A stretch of 42,742 bases of DNA from a virus, in IMG/VR virus record IMGVR_UViG_3300050821_003571, positions 1-42,742 of that record. One strand, 5' to 3'. The number at the start of each line of letters is the position of its first letter. Position 1 is the first letter of the stretch. The notes beneath the pieces are model-generated. The model saw only the letters and a list, made by a program, of their open reading frames with translations. It was not told where the DNA came from and ran no database searches. A program made the position numbers and the translations under genes. Of the stretch, positions 6,193 to 12,542 are shown piece after piece.

Positions 6193-6392
6193 GGCTGCAC
6201 CGCTGCCTTCCTAAATCGAATGCATCCCGTGTTGTAATCTCGCCGTTTGGAATCGGCGCTTCGATGAAAGCAGCCCGCGCATGTTCCTTTGCCTTCATCA
6301 TGCTCATCGCGTCGATGTCCGCACTCGCAAATAACTTCAGGCTTGCGTAAGTGGCGTGCTTCTGCTGCGCTCGGGCGTTTAGGGTCGGTCAT
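6189..6392 (-). CDS. Small zinc-finger-like protein (CxCGH type)
   Basis: ATG 6392 overlaps the upstream stop (ATGA) and is preferred over an earlier start at 6470. The 67-residue protein has ICECGHRRDEHDEGKGTCAG, then CFHR and TGCIRF: the C-x-C-G-H...H...C-x2-C...C arrangement of small phage and actinobacterial metal-binding proteins. It presumably binds Zn; partner unknown. Confidence 0.65.
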   Translation of the reverse strand: MTDPKRPSAAEARHLRKPEVICECGHRRDEHDEGKGTCAGCFHRSADSKRRDYNTGCIRFRKAAVQP

Positions 6393-6601
6393 CGGTTTGC
6401 CTCCTGCTTTGTGAGTGGGCGGAATTTTGTATCGCAGAGTGGAATCTGCCAATCTAAAACTTTCCAGCAACGCCCTTCGCAGCGAAAATTTTTACACTTG
6501 CCAACTTCCCGTTCTAATCGGATGTACCTTTGTGCGTTGATATGCCATGCCACCTGCCCCGCCTTGAACTTCGTCTTACGCTTCCCCTTACCCTTCTTCA
6601 T
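6389..6601 (-). CDS. Small basic SH3/KOW-like protein, 70 aa
   Basis: The 70-residue protein begins with a Lys-rich tail (MKKGKGKRKTKFKAGQVAW) and continues with short strands to a conserved-looking end, KFRPLTKQEANR. The F-K-x-G-Q-V start and R-P-L-T end match a small beta-barrel pattern I have seen in acidobacterial and phage proteins, but I cannot name it. Three or four cysteines in the middle may bind metal. It is ATGA-coupled downstream. Confidence 0.55.
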   Translation of the reverse strand: MKKGKGKRKTKFKAGQVAWHINAQRYIRLEREVGKCKNFRCEGRCWKVLDWQIPLCDTKFRPLTKQEANR

Positions 6602-6750
6602 GAGTCCACCTCACGCTGCTCACAAATTCTCCGGGCCAGTTGAAGAGTTGCTTTACGTCTCAGCGCTTCGACAGCTTGACTCTTGACCAGCCCGGCCTAC
6701 TCGCTGGCCGGATTACGAATCCGTTGCTCCCGCGTCAGCGCCAGCGAAAC

Positions 6751-6972
6751 TCATTGCTTCGACATGGCCTCATTAACCGTATAGCTCTGCGAAGCCGTGA
6801 CTCCGGTTGTGTAGCTCATCGGAATATCTCCGGCAAAAGAGCGAATGACGTTGTTAAAAGCATCTTGCTGCGGAAGCAATGAGCGCGTTAATGCTTCCCT
6901 GCTCCGTCTCGGTTGCTCTATTGCCCCGGTCGCTTGCATTTGCGCGGCAGGGGCTAGAAAGGGCGGACGCAA
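6751..6972 (-). CDS. Hypothetical small protein, 73 aa
   Basis: The frame starts 19 nt inside the upstream gene and ends in SQSYTVNEAMSKQ. The sequence is low in recognisable features: a Gln/Arg-rich middle and a Ser/Thr-rich end. The 149 bp downstream, before the gene at 6601, stays in the same frame after the TGA but has a second stop (TAG, 6697-6699) and no usable start. The locus may be partly decayed. Confidence 0.4.
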   Translation of the reverse strand: MRPPFLAPAAQMQATGAIEQPRRSREALTRSLLPQQDAFNNVIRSFAGDIPMSYTTGVTASQSYTVNEAMSKQ

Positions 6973-7175
6973 ATCTCTAAATCGTCTAGCTTGTCAACGT
7001 GAGTGTCGGGGATGGCGCGAGCCGCAAGCATCGCCGCCTGATTCTGGTCCATCGCCAGTACTCGTTTCGGCTCAATGAGCAATTCTGACTTCGGCGTTTC
7101 GCCACGGTCGTCTTGCTCCTTCGTCGGTTTCGGATGGTACAGCACCGCGTATTCAAACAGCTTTCCTTTTGCCAC
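6954..7175 (-). CDS. Conserved small phage protein (KLFEYAVLYHP family)
   Basis: The protein is 73 residues from GTG 7175, which follows a strong ggaggaaac ribosome-binding site; the longer start at 7208 is less likely. Recognisable stretches are KLFEYAVLYHPKPTKEQ, VLAMDQNQAAMLAARAIPDT and the end LEICVRPF. This pattern (a Tyr-Ala-Val strand, then QAAMLAARAIP, ending VRPF) recurs in many lytic phages; its function is not known to me. Confidence 0.65.
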   Translation of the reverse strand: MAKGKLFEYAVLYHPKPTKEQDDRGETPKSELLIEPKRVLAMDQNQAAMLAARAIPDTHVDKLDDLEICVRPF

Positions 7176-7257
7176 GTTTCCTCCAGTTTTCGTACATTCT
7201 CCCGCCACGCCCTAAAGCGAACAGGATGAATACCGTAATGAAAAACAGCCACTTCAT
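7153..7257 (-). CDS. Membrane mini-protein, 34 aa
   Basis: A short gene read by hand: ATG 7257 to TGA 7153-7155. The peptide starts MKWLFFITVFILFALG, a single transmembrane helix, followed by a strongly basic tail (RMYENWRKRGKRKAV). An aaggagagagaga ribosome-binding site lies just upstream and the gene overlaps the next by 23 nt. Topology predicts N-out/C-in insertion in the inner membrane. Function unknown. Confidence 0.6.
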   Translation of the reverse strand: MKWLFFITVFILFALGRGGRMYENWRKRGKRKAV

Positions 7258-7322
7258 TCTCTCTCTCCTTTGCGCCGTGTCTCCCTGCGGAGCGCGGCGC
7301 GGGTCAGCGCTATCGATCCGCC

Positions 7323-7853
7323 CTACTCGTCGCTCGAAGCGCCGTTCACGCCGCGAACTGTCAGCTTCGTTTTCATAAAAAGTTTCGTGCCAGGAATCGT
7401 CGGCTTGCCGGCAATGAGCCGCTCATTTGTTATTGCTGAAAGCGTCTGATAGTTCATTGTCAACAGTTCCTGCATCTTGTTACGCTTAATCCAGCGAAAG
7501 ATTGCCGCGCGGTTGATCACGCTCGTATAGGGTGTGTCCTTGATACTGACGTAGCCGCCAGCAGCGAGATTACTTTTCTCCACGCCGTCGTTTTCCATCG
7601 CTTCGCAACCGAGCTGGCTCAAGCCTTCAAGTTCGATGTTTAGCTGGCTGATTTCCGATTCCAGTTGCTTCTTCTTTGCGTCACGCTCCGCGTATTCTCT
7701 TGCGAGCATGGCATGATTCGCGTTCTCGCCGCTTTCGGTTCCTAGAAATTCTTGCTTCCACTCGTCTACTTTCGCGTACCACGTGCGCATTCCTTCATCG
7801 GCTGAAGCTCGAAACGCTGGTAGTTTATGGCGTAGATGCGTGTATTTGCCCAT
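7323..7853 (-). CDS. Conserved phage protein with coiled coil and C-terminal domain, 176 aa
   Basis: The N-terminal half is helical with a coiled-coil stretch (EYAERDAKKKQLESEISQLN). The C-terminal half has INRAAIFRWIKRNKMQELLT, then NYQTLSAITNERLIAGKPTI and GTKLFMKTKLTVRG. The second part resembles a short winged or helical phage domain that I know only as uncharacterised. It is probably a nucleic-acid-associated early protein; no catalytic residues seen. Confidence 0.65.
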   Translation of the reverse strand: MGKYTHLRHKLPAFRASADEGMRTWYAKVDEWKQEFLGTESGENANHAMLAREYAERDAKKKQLESEISQLNIELEGLSQLGCEAMENDGVEKSNLAAGGYVSIKDTPYTSVINRAAIFRWIKRNKMQELLTMNYQTLSAITNERLIAGKPTIPGTKLFMKTKLTVRGVNGASSDE

Positions 7854-7856
7854 CGT

Positions 7857-8048
7857 TTATTCCCCTTCCGCGCAACGGCGGCACGTCTTGTAATGATGAA
7901 TTTTCATCTCCCCGCTTACTGCCCCACTCTCCCTAACCTCGTCCAGCGTCACGGCGTGCCCATCTTTCTTCAACTCGTCGTATTGCAAGATGAACGCGAT
8001 GCGCTCTTCGAGCGTCGCGGAGCGGGGGAGGATCGTTTCAGCTTGCAT
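7857..8048 (-). CDS. Hypothetical small protein, 63 aa
   Basis: The 63-residue protein has a helical N-terminus (ATLEERIAFILQYDELKKDG) and a C-terminus HHYKTCRRCAEGE carrying one CxxC. It overlaps the upstream sigma-like gene by 11 nt and lies 3 nt from the next gene. No family recognised; a Zn-linked dimer via CxxC is possible. Confidence 0.5.
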   Translation of the reverse strand: MQAETILPRSATLEERIAFILQYDELKKDGHAVTLDEVRESGAVSGEMKIHHYKTCRRCAEGE

Positions 8049-8247
8049 AGCGTCCCTCTCTCGTCACGACTCTCCGCTCCAGCAGCGCTTCCCGTATCTT
8101 CCGCAGCGCTCGCCGCTCCGTGTGACGTATAGCTTGCCGCTCCGTGTGACGTATAGCTTGCGGAGTACAACCGAAGTGGCGAGCTATCTCGGGCAGTGAC
8201 ATAGCGAATTCAGAGGGTTTCGTGCCGTGCTTGCGTCCGCGCTTCAT
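8038..8247 (-). CDS. Sigma-70 region 4-like helix-turn-helix protein
   Basis: The 69-residue protein starts at ATG 8247, ATGA-coupled to the upstream gene. After a basic start (MKRGRKHGTK) comes SLPEIARHFGCTPQAIRHTE, then RRALRKIREALLE, which matches the HTH of sigma-70 region 4.2 (the usual form is like LEEIGEEFGVTRERIRQIE, followed by ALRKLR). A 24-bp tandem duplication inserts an extra eight residues (QAIRHTER) in the recognition helix. It lacks regions 2 and 3, so it cannot be a full sigma factor; a host sigma competitor or transcription regulator is plausible. Confidence 0.65.
   Translation of the reverse strand: MKRGRKHGTKPSEFAMSLPEIARHFGCTPQAIRHTERQAIRHTERRALRKIREALLERRVVTREGRYAS
8113..8160. 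repeat. Perfect 24-bp tandem duplication
   Basis: 8113-8136 and 8137-8160 are identical 24-bp units. They encode two copies of an eight-residue segment (AIRHTERQ / AIRHTERR) in the sigma region 4-like gene. The exact identity points to a recent slip-strand event or to assembly error. Confidence 0.95.
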
Positions 8248-8657
8248 ACTGATTCCTCTATCGCTTTGACTTTCTCTTGCCAAGTGAGAAGCAAATCAAG
8301 CGCTTCGCTCCAAGACTCGACAAAATCAATTCTCGAAAGCGAGTGGAAGATGTTTTCGCGCCTCCCGACAATCAAGCACGGCATATTCAGCGCGAGCGCG
8401 TAGCCGAATTCGACGTGCTTCCCGCCCCGCTGAGAAGTTTGGTCCGTTAGGCAAACGAAATAATCCGCATCGCGCAAATCTTTCAAGTCTTGCGTCGCGC
8501 ACTTGTTTAAATGTTGCGGCGTTGGCGGAATCAAGCTATCTTCGAATCGCCAACTAGACGTACAGAGAAAACCTAGCCGCTGAAGCTCATTCGCTTTTTC
8601 GCGGACTTCTTTTTGCTGCTCGAAGCAGGCGGCGAGATAGATTTTATTACACGCCAT
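8244..8657 (-). CDS. Nucleoside 2-deoxyribosyltransferase-like enzyme
   Basis: The 137-residue protein begins KIYLAACFEQQKEVREKANE, the first Rossmann-type strand and helix of the nucleoside 2-deoxyribosyltransferase/DUF4406 fold. It continues with CATQDLKDLRDADYFVCLTD and GGKHVEFGYALALNMPCLIV. The acidic residues of the D-x-x-D region and Glu83 in KHVEFGYA are the likely nucleophile and active-site positions. Family members exchange or hydrolyse bases on deoxyribonucleosides or dNMPs; substrate cannot be read here. In a phage it could feed nucleotide metabolism or supply a modified base. Confidence 0.8.
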   Translation of the reverse strand: MACNKIYLAACFEQQKEVREKANELQRLGFLCTSSWRFEDSLIPPTPQHLNKCATQDLKDLRDADYFVCLTDQTSQRGGKHVEFGYALALNMPCLIVGRRENIFHSLSRIDFVESWSEALDLLLTWQEKVKAIEESV

Positions 8658-9003
8658 CAGCTTTCTCCTTGCACTCTCTCCGCTCGCACGTCGCGATTTT
8701 GCGTATGATGAACGACGCTTGGCGCCCGCAGAAGTGGCACGCGACAGCAGCGCCTCTCGCGTTCTTTGTTTCAGGAGCGTCGTCGAGCTTCTCGAACGCG
8801 ACGATCCAGACGTGCTGGACGCGCGATTCGTCTAACTTGACTTGCTGTGTGACAAGCTGCCAAGCGCCCCTTAATCCTTCTAGTGTTGGCGCGCAGATAG
8901 CAATTTCTTCGCTATTGTGCGTCAAGACCGCGCACCACGCCTCAAACGCTTTCTTCCCGCTCTGCGTCGTCGTGGAACGGAATTGGGTGGTGGCGGGGAG
9001 CAT
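8647..9003 (-). CDS. Early protein with C-terminal zinc ribbon, 118 aa
   Basis: The first about 75 residues form an alpha/beta part (WCAVLTHNSEEIAICAPTLE, then QHVWIVAFEKL) without a recognised family. The C-terminal part has ACHFCGRQASFIIRKIATCE, then RRECKEK, a Cys4 zinc ribbon. It overlaps the deoxyribosyltransferase-like gene by 11 nt and its start overlaps the stop of the mini-gene upstream (TAATG). Function unknown. Confidence 0.65.
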   Translation of the reverse strand: MLPATTQFRSTTTQSGKKAFEAWCAVLTHNSEEIAICAPTLEGLRGAWQLVTQQVKLDESRVQHVWIVAFEKLDDAPETKNARGAAVACHFCGRQASFIIRKIATCERRECKEKADGV

Positions 9004-9152
9004 TACTCGTACTTCCGCACTTCGAATTGAATTTCAGGATAGGCTTTTTGTAGCGCAGCCATGCTCTTCGCCGCGAGTTCTTCCGTTTTCCACGCTGCTA
9101 GCCTGTCCCAACTCGTCCATGCTTGTTCTTTAACTTGCCAGACGCCCCACAT
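9003..9152 (-). CDS. Trp-rich mini-protein, 49 aa
   Basis: Read by hand: ATG 9152, with ggaggaataaact upstream as a strong ribosome-binding site, to TAA 9003-9005. The peptide begins MWGVWQVKEQAWTSWDRLAA, continues as an amphipathic helix and ends EIQFEVRKYE. It lies directly after the SNF2 gene (3 nt) and overlaps the next start by one base. No family recognised; the five tryptophans and helical pattern suggest a protein-protein or DNA-binding role. Confidence 0.6.
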   Translation of the reverse strand: MWGVWQVKEQAWTSWDRLAAWKTEELAAKSMAALQKAYPEIQFEVRKYE

Positions 9153-9155
9153 AGT

Positions 9156-10676
9156 TTATTCCTCCAACACTCTCCGCCACTCCCGCGTCGTCATCTCCGC
9201 GATATTCTTCTTCGCGCGAAGGCAATCGAGCACGTGCGCATCGACCGTGCGCTGGCCGCGCGGCCCTGTCGCCATAACATCGACATACGTCACCACGTTC
9301 TTCTGGCCTATCCGATGGCAGCGATCTTCCGACTGGATGCGGTCCGTAAAACTAAAGCTGTTCGAAAGATATACCGCAGTGCTCGCAGCTGTAAGATTAA
9401 GGCCAAATCCTCCCGCATGGACTTGCGCGATAAGCACGCGCCGCTTCGTTGACGTTTGAAAGCTCTGGACATTGAAGCTCCTGTTCTTGTCTTGCTGGCC
9501 GCCAAAGATGCCGTAGACCTCGATCTTCGTAGCTAGAAGCTGATGCAGCCGCTCGCGCTCCCTGCGCCATCGCGTCCAAACTATGACAGCTTGCTCGTTC
9601 GATAATTCGCCATCGAGCAGCGCGGAGCAGAGCCAGTCGAGCTTTTCGCTCGAAACGTCGCGCTGCTTTTCATAGAGGCTATCTATTCCAGGTATTGATT
9701 CAAACACTTTATCCGTATCATCTATTTTATTTAATGCTGGATTAAATCCTGCTGCGAATCCTACATGCCCACTCGTAAGTTGCTGTAGCCGCAAGATACG
9801 CACCGCAGCGTTCGGCTCTGGGCGAACGTCTTCGTCGGGAAGAGCGAGAAGAGCTTCTTTGCGCAGCTCTTGATAGATGCGCCACGTTGCTTCGGTGAGC
9901 GCGATCTCCCGCACGGTGTATGATTTGGCTGGCAAGTCGAGGCATTCCGCCTTCGTTCGCCGCAAGACGTAGGGCGCAAACCTCTTCGTCAGCTCCTCTA
10001 AGTTCTGATAGCCCACGACTTGCTGAAACCGCACTTGCCCCATGTTCATCATCTTGAGGACGGCGTAGCGCGAGCGGAAATGATAGAAGTTCTTAAACTG
10101 ACTTAGTGGCCCCGGTCCTCCATTCGCCATAACAAGAGACTGCCCAAACAAATCAAGAGGGCTATTGGCCACAGGAGTACCCGTAAGCAGCCAACGATAG
10201 CGCGCCGCACGAGCGAGCGCCGCAGCGCCTTTTGTCTGCTTTGCCGTTCGGTTCTTGAGGAAAGACGATTCATCGCATACGAGTAAAGTTTTCCCATCTT
10301 CGCACCATTTCTTTAGCGCCTCGACGTGGCGCTTCTGTGGGAGGAGCGCGTAGCTGAGAACGCAGATCGGAAGCGCGTTGATATGCTCCGCAAATCCTTG
10401 TCCAACAATCTTGCAATCCTTCGGATAGTAGCGGCACCAAATCAAAAGATGCTGGCCGTCTTGACCAATTTTCTGAACTTCTTCCTGCCAGGAGTAGCGA
10501 ACTGCTGCTGGCGCTAGAACAAGAATGCGGTCTATTTTTCGTTCGCGGTATAGGCGAAACGCTGCAATGAGTGCCTGTCTGGTTTTTCCCAACCCCATCT
10601 CGTCGCACAGCATCGCGCTCTTGCGCTCCGCGAGCCAGCGCACGCCTTCGAGCTGATGGCTATATAGCTCGCTCAT
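9156..10676 (-). CDS. SNF2-family DEAD-like helicase
   Basis: The 506-residue protein starts at ATG 10676, which overlaps the VRR-NUC stop (ATGA). Helicase motifs in order: Q-like YSHQLEGVRWLAE, motif I DEMGLGKTRQA (25-35), motif II DESSFLKN (D-E-S in place of DEAH), motif III LLTGTPVANS, then the second RecA lobe with motif V GGFGLNLTAAS and motif VI RIQSEDRCHRIGQ. It should be an ATP-driven dsDNA translocase. Compact SNF2 proteins of this size are frequent in phage replication modules next to VRR-NUC nucleases, as here; a role in replication-recombination or fork processing is likely. It has no bromo/chromo or nuclease domain. Confidence 0.92.
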   Translation of the reverse strand: MSELYSHQLEGVRWLAERKSAMLCDEMGLGKTRQALIAAFRLYRERKIDRILVLAPAAVRYSWQEEVQKIGQDGQHLLIWCRYYPKDCKIVGQGFAEHINALPICVLSYALLPQKRHVEALKKWCEDGKTLLVCDESSFLKNRTAKQTKGAAALARAARYRWLLTGTPVANSPLDLFGQSLVMANGGPGPLSQFKNFYHFRSRYAVLKMMNMGQVRFQQVVGYQNLEELTKRFAPYVLRRTKAECLDLPAKSYTVREIALTEATWRIYQELRKEALLALPDEDVRPEPNAAVRILRLQQLTSGHVGFAAGFNPALNKIDDTDKVFESIPGIDSLYEKQRDVSSEKLDWLCSALLDGELSNEQAVIVWTRWRRERERLHQLLATKIEVYGIFGGQQDKNRSFNVQSFQTSTKRRVLIAQVHAGGFGLNLTAASTAVYLSNSFSFTDRIQSEDRCHRIGQKNVVTYVDVMATGPRGQRTVDAHVLDCLRAKKNIAEMTTREWRRVLEE

Positions 10677-11023
10677 TGCGCGCACCTGACGATCACGGCT
10701 CTTAGAGTTTCATGGAAATCGTTGTTCCGTAGAATGAATTGATTCCCTTTCGCGCCGCTATACATGAACGTAGCCATCCCTCTATCAAAAGTAAGAACCC
10801 ATGAACACGGAGCCATTCTTTCCAAGAAGTACGCTTGTATCTTCGTGGGAGATTCCGGCCACTTCTTCAACTCGAAAAACGTAGTCTTCCCGCGCAGCGA
10901 AATCATCACGTCTGGTAATCCTCGCGTGAACCTATCGTTTAATTTCACGATCACCGCATCCTTCATCGCCGGATGCGCGCGGAGAGCGCGAAGCAATTTT
11001 GCTTGAAACTGGCTCTCGGTCAC
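10673..11023 (-). CDS. VRR-NUC (PD-(D/E)XK) nuclease
   Basis: The 116-residue protein starts at GTG 11023 within a GTGA overlap; the frame is open to 11173 but that part lies inside the upstream gene. Motifs: TESQFQAKLLRALRAH, then FTRGLPDVMISLRGKTTFFE with Asp38, and FFELKKWPES with Glu51-x-Lys53. These are the G-x-P-D and E-x-K signature of the VRR-NUC fold (PF08774), a structure-specific or junction-type nuclease. It is immediately upstream of the SNF2 helicase and coupled to it, the usual phage pairing, pointing to joint DNA processing. Confidence 0.9.
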   Translation of the reverse strand: MTESQFQAKLLRALRAHPAMKDAVIVKLNDRFTRGLPDVMISLRGKTTFFELKKWPESPTKIQAYFLERMAPCSWVLTFDRGMATFMYSGAKGNQFILRNNDFHETLRAVIVRCAQ

Positions 11024-11418
11024 GCTCTCCGCTCCTTCTGCAACCCGTAGAACCAGCGCGACGCTTCCAGATCGTGCTGTCTGACAAGTGGCTCGCACGT
11101 TACGGTCGTCACGACGCGACCACCGTACAGCCCGTGGCGGATTTCGTATGTTGTACCGGACCAATCGGCCCACCAGCTCAAGAACAATGAAGTGCCTATC
11201 TCTTCCGCTTCGAAGCTCTTACACCCACACGGCCCGCTTGCTACCAGCGCATCGTTATTCACGCCGGATACCCATACGTCCGGTCCTTCTATTTCACACC
11301 CATAGCGGTCCTCGTGATGCGACTTTACGTGTCCGCAGTTCTTGCAGCGAGCGTCGAAGCGCGTCTCGATGAAACCGCTGCGGGAGTGCTCTTGGCGGGC
11401 GCGTTGAAGGAGAGTCAT
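11020..11418 (-). CDS. Cys/His-rich early protein, 132 aa
   Basis: Starts at ATG 11418 in an ATGA overlap. RCKNCGHVKSHHEDRYGCE, then a later PCGCKSFEAEE, give five Cys and several His, consistent with one or two zinc sites. The C-terminal half contains a beta-rich part (GTTYEIRHGLYGGRVVTTVT) and ends in a short helix (EASRWFYGLQKERRA). No family name; it precedes the VRR-NUC gene and overlaps it by GTGA. Confidence 0.6.
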   Translation of the reverse strand: MTLLQRARQEHSRSGFIETRFDARCKNCGHVKSHHEDRYGCEIEGPDVWVSGVNNDALVASGPCGCKSFEAEEIGTSLFLSWWADWSGTTYEIRHGLYGGRVVTTVTCEPLVRQHDLEASRWFYGLQKERRA

Positions 11419-11594
11419 TCCGGCCTCACACGCCACGTTCCGGGGCGCTTCAATCCATTCGTTCCGTCAGTTAGTTCGTAATGCAGCCAGCCGCTAGGCT
11501 GAGGCTCGGCGCGCTTGCAGTTAATGAATGATTCGCCATCCTGAATCTGATAGCGAATCTTTTTGTCTTTCTTGTTTGGTCGCCAGCGGCTCAT
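11415..11594 (-). CDS. Small basic early protein, 59 aa
   Basis: The start is taken at ATG 11594 because the longer frame runs through the gene at 11689-12111. The peptide begins MSRWRPNKKDKKIRYQIQDG and ends LKRPGTWRVRPE, strand-rich and basic, and may be a small nucleic-acid-binding barrel. It is ATGA-coupled to the membrane mini-gene upstream and to the Cys-rich gene downstream. Confidence 0.5.
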   Translation of the reverse strand: MSRWRPNKKDKKIRYQIQDGESFINCKRAEPQPSGWLHYELTDGTNGLKRPGTWRVRPE

Positions 11595-11686
11595 CTTATC
11601 CACCCCAACACCACAAGCATCACGATCACGTCGAGAGCGCAGAAGAAAGCGATTGCTAGTGCACTGCGGAAGAGGAAGCGGAGCAT
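11591..11686 (-). CDS. Membrane mini-protein, 31 aa
   Basis: Read by hand: ATG 11686 to TGA 11591-11593. The peptide is almost entirely hydrophobic after MLRFLFRSA (ALAIAFFCALDVIVMLVVLG, ending WIR): one transmembrane helix with an Asp in the middle. It starts 3 nt after the upstream stop and overlaps the next start as ATGA, so coupling supports translation despite a weak ribosome-binding site. Function unknown. Confidence 0.5.
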   Translation of the reverse strand: MLRFLFRSALAIAFFCALDVIVMLVVLGWIR

Positions 11687-11688
11687 CG

Positions 11689-12111
11689 CTACACCAAACT
11701 ATCGAACGCGCCAGCTTGCTCTTCGGCGGTCCCGTTGAATTCTGCTTCAGCGCCGCAAGAGCAGCGTACTTTGCCGGAAATATCAGCGCCATAGAAATGA
11801 CGACGGTAGCGGCTCGGCGTTCCTGGCTTTCCATCGTAGCGGTCACTTGGCTCTGCGAATTCTTCGACTAGTTCAACTTCATGCTCGTCAGCTTCTTGGT
11901 GCGTGAGCGGAACTTCGATTTCAAAATCAGGATTCGCTTCCGCCATCTCGGTCGAGCACTCCCCGCAATTCAAAACAAGGCGAACGGTTCCGGTCACGTT
12001 CACTTCAGCAGGCTTGCCATCTTCTTCTTTTGCGAGTTCGACTTCCAGTTCGACTTCCGGGTCTGCTTGCTCGAACGAAACGAACTTGTTGCAATCTGGA
12101 CATCGTGCCAT
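11689..12111 (-). CDS. Zinc-ribbon early protein (MARCPDCNKFVS type)
   Basis: The 140-residue acidic protein has three Cys pairs: MARCPDCNKFVS, NCGECSTEMAE and RCSCGAEAEFNG. Between them are beta-strands (EVNVTGTVRLVLN) and an acidic linker. The pattern M-A-R-C-P-D-C with a later CxEC and RYRRHFYGA is one I associate with phage and acidobacterial proteins of unknown function. It probably folds as two zinc ribbons. It is a conserved core member of this early operon. Confidence 0.7.
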   Translation of the reverse strand: MARCPDCNKFVSFEQADPEVELEVELAKEEDGKPAEVNVTGTVRLVLNCGECSTEMAEANPDFEIEVPLTHQEADEHEVELVEEFAEPSDRYDGKPGTPSRYRRHFYGADISGKVRCSCGAEAEFNGTAEEQAGAFDSLV

Positions 12112-12125
12112 AAATCACCTCTCAT

Positions 12126-12248
12126 TCATTCGCGGACGGCTCTTAACCCTAGTGCATAGGACGCAAGAGCATTGTCAGTCAGCGCGCATCGGGCTTCGGC
12201 TTTCCCGTCCGGTACAACCTTTTTCGTGCGATACGCTCGCCTGCTCAT
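12126..12248 (-). CDS. Candidate mini-protein, 40 aa
   Basis: A short frame in a 415-bp stretch without long genes: ATG 12248 to TGA 12126-12128. The peptide begins MSRRAYRTKKVVPDGKAEAR and ends ALGLRAVRE, basic then helical. An agagga lies at a long distance upstream. It is 14 nt before the next gene. Evidence is context and clean frame only. Confidence 0.4.
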   Translation of the reverse strand: MSRRAYRTKKVVPDGKAEARCALTDNALASYALGLRAVRE

Positions 12249-12341
12249 CTGCGAGAGCCGTCCTCTACTGCAACCCTGCGATCTTTCTCTCTGCCCGATA
12301 CCGCCTGGAGCTTATCCCCGCTATTACATGAGCGCTGTGCT

Positions 12342-12479
12342 CTAGCGGTCGCTTACCTTGACGCCACCCTGCCATGCGTTTATTCGCGCACTTAGAAAGT
12401 TTTCAAGGCTTTCCAATTTCCTGCCGCGAAGAGGCTCGGTCGTGCACGACCTTGACGGATGTACTTCTTTCAATCGCAT
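12342..12479 (-). CDS. Candidate mini-protein, 45 aa
   Basis: A short frame from ATG 12479, preceded by gaggctgat (GAGG at a suitable distance), to TAG 12342-12344. The peptide begins MRLKEVHPSRSCTTEPLRGR and ends LSARINAWQGGVKVSDR. It lies 39 nt after the RAMA gene hairpin. In the remaining 12249-12341 I see no gene and no convincing RNA. Confidence 0.4.
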   Translation of the reverse strand: MRLKEVHPSRSCTTEPLRGRKLESLENFLSARINAWQGGVKVSDR

Positions 12480-12518
12480 ATCAGCCTCGGGCCAAGCGGG
12501 CTTTGAGTTGCAGTAGAC

Positions 12519-12542
12519 GGCGGCTCTTACGAGCCAGCCGCC
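12519..12542. repeat. Strong hairpin around the RAMA-gene stop codon
   Basis: ggcggctc (12519-12526) pairs with gagcc-a-gccgcc (12531-12542) around a ttac loop, with one bulge. The TAA of the 12527-13216 gene sits in the loop. There is no T-tract on the minus strand; it may slow or protect the transcript rather than end it. Confidence 0.5.

Noticed and set aside
6598-6750. Open frame in line with the 6751-6972 gene after its TGA, interrupted by TAG at 6697-6699
   Set aside because: No usable start codon downstream of the TAG, and TAG is a normal stop elsewhere (for example at 6954), so stop-codon recoding is not supported. Possibly a decayed gene end.
8113-8160. Start of a CRISPR-like repeat array
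   Set aside because: Only two directly adjacent units without spacers, inside a coding frame.
12249-12341. Possible tRNA-like or small RNA sequence with a CTAGAGC stretch
   Set aside because: No consistent cloverleaf; T-arm consensus absent. Treated as unassigned sequence between two candidate mini-genes.
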